Notes under the pieces: generated by a model
What the model saw: only the letters and a program-made list of their open reading frames with translations
Database searches by the model: none
Told to the model about the DNA's origin: nothing
Position numbers and translations under genes: made by a program
Shown: positions 6,780 through 11,620 of the stretch, piece by piece
How positions within the stretch are numbered: the stretch's first letter is position 1
How the letters are laid out: each line of letters opens with the position of its first letter
Origin: CAXYVX01 sp049297855
GTDB lineage: Bacteria > Patescibacteriota > Saccharimonadia > Saccharimonadales > Saccharimonadaceae
Direction: 5' to 3'
DNA length: 11,620 nucleotides
Assembly: GCA_049297855.1 (NCBI GenBank)
Contig: JBAQVB010000011.1
Coordinates: forward strand, 1 to 11,620

Positions 6780-7391
6780 TTAGAGCGCAAATGGGTTTAT
6801 TCCACTATTAGTATCACCGCTAATTTGTGCTTCCGCGCTATCAATAGTAGAACGCCCGTCCGGCAATTGGTTTAAGATCGTCTGAATGACTGAGCGGTCA
6901 CCGGCGAAAGTGCCTTCATCATTGCATGAATCCATCCATAAATCATCGAGCTGGCGCTCCCCGCCGTAGATCTGAAATCGGATCAGTTGGCCGTTCGGAC
7001 AAGTTCCAGCCGTCGATAAACCAGTTGTCCGAGCATTCATAAACCCCTGATTATTCAGCACCGCCATCATGTCACGAAAGGCAGCTGTCGAATTACCTAA
7101 ATTCCGGTTAATAACGACATGACCGGCGTGACCCTGATGCACGCGCCAACTACGCGAGCGATCATTGATCGCTACATTGACTTCGTAATAATGTTCTTCC
7201 GCCGTAATAGGTCCACGCACCGCCATGCGCACCTCGGTAGTAGCTGTCGGTTTAGCTAATAATTTTTGCGCTGCGGTTTGCGTGCGAGGTACGCTAGAAC
7301 CGCCAAAAATCTGCTGGCCAACGAAAATCGCCACCCCAATTAGTAGCGCCACCATCACTATCACAATAGCGATAATACCAACCCGATTCAT
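6780..7391 (-). CDS. Membrane-anchored extracytoplasmic protein of unknown function
   Basis: I do not recognise this family. The product (203 residues from the start used here) has a short N-terminal stretch (MNRVG), one strongly hydrophobic segment (about residues 5-29, IIAIVIVMVALLIGVAIFV), then a hydrophilic domain. The topology suggests a single anchor with the C-terminal domain outside. The domain has an A/T/K-rich linker, a mixed alpha/beta-looking core, and two cysteines (in GTCPNGQ and DSCNDEG) that could form a disulfide. No lipobox or catalytic motif is visible. The start at 7391 has GGAG at 7399-7402 with a seven-base spacer. An in-frame ATG at 7406 adds MRRGS and would be almost leaderless given the promoter, so both are plausible. 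It is divergent from mutM and upstream of the RHH gene, which has its own promoter. Confidence 0.75.
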   Translation of the reverse strand: MNRVGIIAIVIVMVALLIGVAIFVGQQIFGGSSVPRTQTAAQKLLAKPTATTEVRMAVRGPITAEEHYYEVNVAINDRSRSWRVHQGHAGHVVINRNLGNSTAAFRDMMAVLNNQGFMNARTTGLSTAGTCPNGQLIRFQIYGGERQLDDLWMDSCNDEGTFAGDRSVIQTILNQLPDGRSTIDSAEAQISGDTNSGINPFAL

Positions 7392-7415
7392 ACTGCCTCT
7401 CCGCATAATGTCATA

Positions 7416-7444
7416 GTTGTAGCATTTTTTATTTAATTTGTCAA
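7416..7444 (-). promoter_or_regulatory. Promoter of the membrane-anchored protein gene
   Basis: On the minus strand a perfect -35 TTGACA (7439-7444) is followed after 17 bases by TACAAC (7416-7421) with TGC upstream. Predicted transcription start is near 7409. It lies back to back with the mutM promoter: the two -10 boxes are about 29 bases apart on opposite strands, so polymerase binding may be mutually exclusive. Confidence 0.7.
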
Positions 7445-7446
7445 TC

Positions 7447-7455
7447 TGATATAAT
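7447..7455 (+). promoter_or_regulatory. Extended -10 promoter of the mutM-holA operon
   Basis: TGA-TATAAT is a perfect -10 with TG extension. No recognisable -35 sits 16-18 bases upstream. The -10 ends seven bases before an ATG at 7463, the start of a short ORF, and 47 bases before the mutM GTG at 7503. Confidence 0.6.
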
Positions 7456-7462
7456 AATTGAT

Positions 7463-7510
7463 ATGCAAACAGTGGTTGATATACAACAAAACGAGGAAAA
7501 TTGTGCCTGA
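7463..7510 (+). CDS. Possible 15-residue leaderless leader ORF upstream of mutM
   Basis: ATG at 7463 opens a 15-codon frame, MQTVVDIQQNEENCA, ending with TGA at 7508-7510. Its last eight bases overlap the mutM start GTG (7503) in another frame. The ATG sits seven bases after a perfect extended -10, the same arrangement as several real starts here, so a ribosome could load at the 5' end and terminate on the mutM start. The ORF also carries the mutM Shine-Dalgarno site (GAGGA, 7493-7497). It could be chance; there is no homology evidence. Confidence 0.35.
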   Translation: MQTVVDIQQNEENCA

Positions 7511-8450
7511 GCTGCCAGAGGTAGAAACAATCCGACGTGGCCTGAGTTCGCGGATTTTACGTCGTAAAGTTCGAGACGTGACGATTTTAAATAATAAATC
7601 GCTACAATCAGCCACCAGTGATCTAGTTTTCGTCAAAAATCACCGAGTTACAGCGGCGCGCCGGCGCGCCAAAGTTCTAATTCTTGATCTGGATGATAAT
7701 TATTCGCTGTTGTTTCACCTGAAAATGACCGGCCAGCTGGTTTTTCGCGACGATAGTTTAACGCCACATGATATTGAACGTGGTACGGAAGATATGCATA
7801 ATTTTGGTGGCGGCCATCCAACCGAAAGCCTAACTAGTGCGCTGCCGGATAAAAGCACGCGCCTGATTTTTACTTTTGACGACGACTCTAAGCTGTTTTT
7901 TAATGATCAACGCAAATTTGGCTGGTGCAAAATCATACCGACCGCACAAATCACCGAGCTGCCGTTTATCGCAAAACTCGGTCCGGAAATCGTCGATTTT
8001 ACGGCTCATGAAATTGCTACGCGACCTAGTGTTGACGCTATACGTGAATTTATTCAACGCGCACGCCATCATCAAAACGCGCCCATTAAGGCTGTTATTT
8101 TGGATCAAGCTGTCGTCGCTGGCATCGTCAATATTTACGCCGACGAAGCCTTGTGGGGCGCAAAAATTCATCCCATGACACGACTGCACAAATTATCAGA
8201 CGCCGATCTAAGTCAAATTCTCGTAGCAGCTCGAGATGCCATGACGAAATCGATCAGCGCTGGCGGTTCTACCATGAAAAACTACGTACGTAGCGACGGC
8301 TCGCGCGGTGACTATCTCGATCTGTTCGCCAACGTGTTTCGGCGCGATGGCCAACCCTGTTTGCGTTGTGGCGCCACTATTATCAAAACCCGCGCCGCCG
8401 GACGTGGCACTTATATTTGCCCGGTTTGCCAAGTTAAGGATACGGCATGA
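7503..8450 (+). CDS. mutM: Formamidopyrimidine-DNA glycosylase (Fpg/MutM)
   Basis: Fpg excises 8-oxoguanine and ring-opened purines and cleaves the resulting abasic site by beta/delta elimination. The GTG start at 7503 is forced by the chemistry: after Met removal the N-terminal proline (MPELPEVETIRRGL) is the nucleophile and the next Glu assists. GAGGA at 7493-7497 is a well-placed Shine-Dalgarno site. K57 (RRRAKVL) matches the conserved beta-hairpin lysine. The helix-two-turn-helix region includes AVVAGIVNIYADEALWGAKIHP (203-224). The C-terminal zinc finger has C286, C289, C306 and C309, with R301 at the DNA-contacting position. At 315 residues it is about 40 longer than common Fpg; most of the excess is an insertion at roughly 83-119 (acidic, then GGGHPTESL). 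TGA is the stop and overlaps the holA ATG. Confidence 0.96.
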   Translation: MPELPEVETIRRGLSSRILRRKVRDVTILNNKSLQSATSDLVFVKNHRVTAARRRAKVLILDLDDNYSLLFHLKMTGQLVFRDDSLTPHDIERGTEDMHNFGGGHPTESLTSALPDKSTRLIFTFDDDSKLFFNDQRKFGWCKIIPTAQITELPFIAKLGPEIVDFTAHEIATRPSVDAIREFIQRARHHQNAPIKAVILDQAVVAGIVNIYADEALWGAKIHPMTRLHKLSDADLSQILVAARDAMTKSISAGGSTMKNYVRSDGSRGDYLDLFANVFRRDGQPCLRCGATIIKTRAAGRGTYICPVCQVKDTA

Positions 8451-9373
8451 TTTACTTTTTTTACGGCAATAACGATTATGAGCGCGAACGCAAAATCGGC
8501 GCCATTCGAGCCGATTTCCAGGCTGATCAGATAACGACATTTGACCTAACGGAAGACGATCTGGCAATCGCGACGCGCGAGATATTTAGCTTGGATTTAT
8601 TCCAATCAACCAAATTATTTATTCTACGAGACGCTTTCGCGAACACGCAAACGCGAGCTTTACTGGACGATTTGGTAACTAATTTAGCCCGTTTACCGGA
8701 TCAAAACACGATCATCGTCACCGACGCTAAACCCGATAAACGAACCAAAATTTTTAAGGAGCTAACGGAGCAGGCGACAGCGCAGGAATTTTTAAAGCTC
8801 AAAAGCTACGCGCTCAAACCGTGGCTGTCGGATGAAATAGCGACGCGGCGACTTAATTTAGACACGAACGCCAAAAACGAGCTCATCACGCGCAAGCTAG
8901 CCGCAGACGATCCTCAATCCGCTATCGCCGCGGAGCTTGATAAGTTGGCGCTGTTACCCGAGCCAATCGACATCACCACGATTCGCGAATTCGTCGACGA
9001 TAGCCCGATTGCCAACGTTTTCGCCATTCTCGAGTTTGCCCTGAAGAATCGGCGTGCAACCGTACAAATAGAGCTATTAAAATTGCGACACGCCGGAGAA
9101 GATCCCAATCGGTTTTTAGGGCTCCTGACCACGCAAATCATCGCGATCGCGGCGATAGTGTTCGGCGCAGATGCGCACGCCCTCAAAGTTCAGCCCTTTC
9201 AGCTGGCCAAAGCACGCGATATGATCCAGCAGATGCCACACAACACGCGACCAGCTTTCGTCAAGCGACTAACGCGCGCTCTAGCCAACACTGATGCGGC
9301 CATGAAAATTTCTAACGCTGATGAAGCTTGGGTAATGGTGGAAAAATTTTTAATGACGTTGAACGCCAGCTAA
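8447..9373 (+). CDS. holA: DNA polymerase III delta subunit (HolA)
   Basis: The 308-residue product resembles the delta subunit of the clamp loader, which opens the beta sliding clamp during loading at primed sites. It begins MIYFFYGNNDYERERKIGAI, the family's YG-x(2)-hydrophobic opening of a degenerate AAA+ domain. A middle segment FIL-RDAF...NTIIVTDAKPDKRTKIFKEL (about 60-106) and the domain III region FVDDSPIANVFAILEFALKNRR (about 182-203) with GEDPNRFLGLLTTQI are characteristic. No Walker A is present, as expected for delta. The ATG overlaps the mutM stop as ATGA and has AAGGA seven bases upstream, indicating translational coupling in one operon. A hairpin terminator follows the stop directly. 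Confidence 0.88.
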   Translation: MIYFFYGNNDYERERKIGAIRADFQADQITTFDLTEDDLAIATREIFSLDLFQSTKLFILRDAFANTQTRALLDDLVTNLARLPDQNTIIVTDAKPDKRTKIFKELTEQATAQEFLKLKSYALKPWLSDEIATRRLNLDTNAKNELITRKLAADDPQSAIAAELDKLALLPEPIDITTIREFVDDSPIANVFAILEFALKNRRATVQIELLKLRHAGEDPNRFLGLLTTQIIAIAAIVFGADAHALKVQPFQLAKARDMIQQMPHNTRPAFVKRLTRALANTDAAMKISNADEAWVMVEKFLMTLNAS

Positions 9374-9400
9374 AAGCCGCCTCGCTGAGGCGGCTTAATT
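9374..9400. terminator. Bidirectional hairpin terminator between holA and rpsT
   Basis: A perfect 10-bp stem, AAGCCGCCTC (9374-9383) with GAGGCGGCTT (9387-9396), has a three-base loop. It begins right after the holA TAA. On the minus strand the stem runs into TTTT, on the plus strand into TTAATT, so it can end both holA and the convergent rpsT; the minus-strand tract looks slightly better. Confidence 0.85.
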
Positions 9401-9415
9401 AACACTGCGGCTAGT

Positions 9416-9829
9416 TTATTTTTTAGCAGCTTTAGCGGCGGGTGTTTTAGCTGTAGTTTTGGCAACAGGTTTTTTCGCCGGCGCTTTTTTAGCGCTAGCC
9501 GGCTTGACGGCTGTCGTGGCGGATTTTTTGGGCGCGACCACTTTTTTCGCCGGCGCTTTTGGCGTCGCTGGCTTCGCAACAATTTTTACACCGTTTTCCT
9601 TAGCGAATTTCGCCAAATGCGACAAGCGACGCGCGGCGGCGGCTTTACTGAAAACGTTTTTCTTTACGGCCGTGTCAATCGCGCTTTGCGCTTTTTTGAA
9701 CGATTCGTAAGTTAGCGTCGTCTCCAACTCTTTAACCGCGACACGGATGGCGCGTTTGGTGCGGATATTCTGCGCATATCGACGCTGATCCTGTTTCATT
9801 TTTTTGACGGCTGATTTGATAATCGGCAT
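9416..9829 (-). CDS. rpsT: 30S ribosomal protein S20 with extended basic C-terminal tail
   Basis: S20 binds 16S rRNA in the body of the small subunit. Residues 1-83 match the family: MPIIKSAVKKMKQDQRRYAQN, then KRAIRVAVKE, and FSKAAAARRLSHLAKFAKENG. The whole protein is 137 residues against roughly 85-90 for common S20. The extra 54 residues (84-137) are a low-complexity tail of Ala, Lys, Pro, Thr and Val with repeated PAKK- and APKK-like units, similar in composition to histone H1 C-termini. The start at 9829 is set by AAAGGAG (9837-9843) with a seven-base spacer; upstream in-frame codons lack support. The promoter lies about 60 bases upstream, leaving a leader of about 53 bases where S20 autoregulation could act, though I see no definite structure. 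Confidence 0.93.
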   Translation of the reverse strand: MPIIKSAVKKMKQDQRRYAQNIRTKRAIRVAVKELETTLTYESFKKAQSAIDTAVKKNVFSKAAAARRLSHLAKFAKENGVKIVAKPATPKAPAKKVVAPKKSATTAVKPASAKKAPAKKPVAKTTAKTPAAKAAKK

Positions 9830-9888
9830 AGCTTTACTCCTTTCGCGGTCGAAGCGAACTCCGGTGGCCACGTTAAATTTACGCTTGA

Positions 9889-9917
9889 ATCATAACATAT
9901 TTTTTAATCAAGACCAA
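9889..9917 (-). promoter_or_regulatory. rpsT promoter
   Basis: On the minus strand TTGGTC (9912-9917), a 17-base spacer and TATGAT (9889-9894) with TGT directly upstream form an extended -10 promoter. Predicted start near 9882 gives a leader of about 53 bases containing a good Shine-Dalgarno site, unlike the leaderless genes nearby. Confidence 0.6.
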
Positions 9918-9933
9918 ATAAATGTTGGGGGGC

Positions 9934-9961
9934 TTGCATTTTATTTTTCTTATGCTAAAAT
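9934..9961 (+). promoter_or_regulatory. Promoter of the pseudo-DHH gene
   Basis: TTGCAT (9934-9939), a 16-base spacer and TAAAAT (9956-9961) with TGC directly upstream. The -10 ends ten bases before the ATG at 9972, predicting a 5' leader of about four bases; no Shine-Dalgarno site is present. It is divergent from the rpsT promoter. Confidence 0.55.
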
Positions 9962-9971
9962 TCTAGCAAAC

Positions 9972-11620
9972 ATGGATACAGAAAAAAGCGCCAAACAACA
10001 ATTATCCGACAAAATTAGTTCGTCGAATAATATTTTAATTACCGTGTCACGTGATCCATCGGTAGATGCGCTGGCGGCGGCTATCGCTTTAACGTTGGCA
10101 CTCGATAAACTCGATAAACACACCACGGCAGTTTTTAGTGGTAACATCCCAACTTCTATCAATTTTTTGGAACCGGAAAAAACTTTTGAAAACAACGCGG
10201 ACGCGCTGCGCGATTTCGTGATTTCCCTCAGTAAAGACAAGGCCGACCGCCTACGTTTCAAACCCGACGGCGACATGGTACGAATTTATATTACACCATA
10301 TAAAACCAAATTATCGGCCGACGATTTGAGCTTTTCCGATGGCGAATTTAACGTTGAGCTCGTCATTGCTATCGGTGTTAATTCGCGTGGCGATTTAGAT
10401 GACGCCATCGCCAACCACGGACGCGTTTTACACTCCGCATCAACCGCTACAATTGGACTCGGCGACGAAAAGGATCAGCTCGGCACTATTAGCTGGCGAG
10501 ATAATAAAGCTGGCAGCTACAGCGAATTGGTCGACAGTTTACTGACTGGCCTGTCAGCCGATAAAGATTTTATTGACGCGCAAATTGCCACCGCCTTATT
10601 AACCGGCCTCGTGTCGGCCACCGATCAGTTCCGTAACACAAAAACTTCGGCCGCTATAATGACGATTGCAGCGAATTTGATGGCCAAAGGCGCTAATCAA
10701 CAACTAATTTCCAGCGAGTTATCGGGCAGAGAGACGGGCAAATTGGATGCGAACGTTCCGGCTGGCGAAACAGCGCCGGTACGCGACGGGCTAGTAATTT
10801 CGCATGAACTCGATGACAGTGAAAAATGGAACACGATTAAGGATGAGGATCAACAAGTCAACGAGCGCAACGCTGCTTTAGCCAATGAACAATCACAGCA
10901 GGCGCTCGCCAGAACGCAAGACTCATTACAACAAATCACGCCGGTTCCAGTTCCAATGCCAGTTCCGGCGCCTACCAGTGTTAACCAGGCTAGCACTTCA
11001 ATTCCATCGGCTCCAGTCCAACCACCGCAACAAGTAATCGCAACGGCTAGCACCAGCACGCCACAGTCGCCGGCTCCGGCTGATACGCAACTAGGACCTG
11101 TGGCCGGATCTGCCGAACTGGCCGAACTATTAGCGAAAAACGCGGCCACCAATGCCTCGAGCAGTTTCCAGGGCGCTGACGACGATGCCACACTGAGTCA
11201 CGGTGAACCCTATATCAATGAATCGGTGTCGCCGTTAAACGCCACTCTATTAAACGAGGATGCAGAGGCAGCTTCTTTAGGCTCGACGCTCAATGGCGAT
11301 AATCACATTACAGTTTCACCAGCCATGTCTAATCAGACACCATCCACGCCCTACGATAATTTACCTTTACCACCAATGCCATCACCGAGTGAGCCATCGA
11401 ACGTCGCGCCCAATATTGCCACGACGCCGGAGACGGCTTTTACGCCACTTAGTCCAGTACCGTCGGAATCAACCGCAAACCCAATTAACGAGACCGGCCT
11501 ACCACCCGTTCCGCCACTTAACCAAAATCCGATTTCAACCGATATTTCATCTTTAACGCAGTCAGCCGCACAGCTAGCCGAATCAACCGCGCCCGTGGCG
11601 CCAGTTTTTCCAACCGCACC
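9972..11620 (+). CDS. Degenerate DHH-fold (NrnA-like) protein with long Pro/Ser/Thr-rich tail, 3' end beyond the window
   Basis: One open frame of 549 codons runs from ATG 9972 to the right edge with no stop. Residues 20-255 resemble the DHH phosphoesterase domain of nanoRNase/pAp phosphatase proteins: ILITVSRDPSVDALAAAIAL at 21-40, VELVIAIGV at 128-136, and TGLVSATDQFRNTKTS at 211-226 followed by an AA-L-AKGA helix. The catalytic signature is eroded: HxxPDxD reads SRDPSVD, the DHH motif reads LHS or similar near 153-155, and the TDT of the fourth motif reads SAT. Only D32 is clearly kept, so metal-dependent phosphoesterase activity is doubtful. From about 310 onward the sequence is low complexity, rich in Pro, Ser, Thr, Ala, Asn and Gln, probably disordered. 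No signal peptide or membrane segment is seen in the visible part. A structural or regulatory role is possible; function is unknown. Confidence 0.72.
   Translation, partial: MDTEKSAKQQLSDKISSSNNILITVSRDPSVDALAAAIALTLALDKLDKHTTAVFSGNIPTSINFLEPEKTFENNADALRDFVISLSKDKADRLRFKPDGDMVRIYITPYKTKLSADDLSFSDGEFNVELVIAIGVNSRGDLDDAIANHGRVLHSASTATIGLGDEKDQLGTISWRDNKAGSYSELVDSLLTGLSADKDFIDAQIATALLTGLVSATDQFRNTKTSAAIMTIAANLMAKGANQQLISSELSGRETGKLDANVPAGETAPVRDGLVISHELDDSEKWNTIKDEDQQVNERNAALANEQSQQALARTQDSLQQITPVPVPMPVPAPTSVNQASTSIPSAPVQPPQQVIATASTSTPQSPAPADTQLGPVAGSAELAELLAKNAATNASSSFQGADDDATLSHGEPYINESVSPLNATLLNEDAEAASLGSTLNGDNHITVSPAMSNQTPSTPYDNLPLPPMPSPSEPSNVAPNIATTPETAFTPLSPVPSESTANPINETGLPPVPPLNQNPISTDISSLTQSAAQLAESTAPVAPVFPTA

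Noticed and set aside
7653..7670. GC-rich palindrome made of two adjacent GGCGCGCC octamers
   Set aside because: It lies inside mutM and encodes the conserved Arg-rich segment before K57; coding constraint explains it well enough.
9416..9582. Alternative-frame ORF of Arg/Lys/Pro-rich sequence and a plus-strand hydrophobic ORF across the S20 tail
   Set aside because: Both are shadows of the low-complexity S20 tail; neither has a start signal or family resemblance.
10850..11191. Minus-strand open frame opposite the pseudo-DHH tail
   Set aside because: Low-complexity Ala/Gly/Cys composition mirrors the Pro/Ala/Ser-rich tail on the plus strand; no start signal.
1..11620. CRISPR arrays, insertion sequences, attachment sites or tRNA genes
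   Set aside because: No spaced direct repeats, transposase-like frames, inverted terminal repeats or cloverleaf-like sequences were found by reading both strands.

Overview
The window reads as a compact bacterial chromosome segment with ten protein genes, short intergenic gaps and no mobile elements, tRNAs, rRNAs or CRISPR arrays that I can see. The gene content is housekeeping: valyl-tRNA synthetase, a FemAB-type transferase, PhoH, TsaD, Fpg/MutM, DNA polymerase III delta and ribosomal protein S20. Around these are lineage-type genes: a type IV prepilin, a small ribbon-helix-helix protein, an anchored extracytoplasmic protein and a degenerate DHH-fold protein with a long disordered tail. The protein style (insertions in TsaD and MutM, an unusual ValRS signature) suggests a Candidate Phyla Radiation bacterium, most likely Saccharibacteria (TM7). 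That is an inference from family recognition, not a search result. TGA is used as a stop (mutM), so this does not look like a UGA-recoding lineage.

Layout, left to right. 1-410 (-): 5' part of a type IV prepilin gene, running off the left edge. 533-4116 (-): femX-like gene followed by valS, 29 bases apart. 4266-5225 (+): phoH, divergent from femX and ending at a hairpin terminator shared with the convergent tsaD. 5286-7391 (-): a membrane-anchored protein, an RHH protein and tsaD. 7463-9373 (+): a possible 15-codon leader ORF, mutM and holA, with mutM and holA overlapping by ATGA. 9416-9829 (-): rpsT, convergent with holA across a second bidirectional terminator. 9972-end (+): the pseudo-DHH gene, divergent from rpsT and open at the right edge.

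The most striking pattern is in the start regions. Nearly every proposed promoter has a TGnTAnnnT extended -10 element. In six cases that -10 ends only 6-10 bases before the ATG, with no Shine-Dalgarno sequence between, which predicts leaderless or nearly leaderless mRNAs. Other genes (phoH, rpsT, mutM, holA, probably the anchored protein) have clear Shine-Dalgarno sites, so two initiation modes seem to coexist. Other points of interest are a run of nine G in the prepilin leader (possible phase variation), a leaderless mini-ORF overlapping the mutM start, a histone H1-like tail on S20, and a DHH-fold protein whose metal ligands are mostly replaced.
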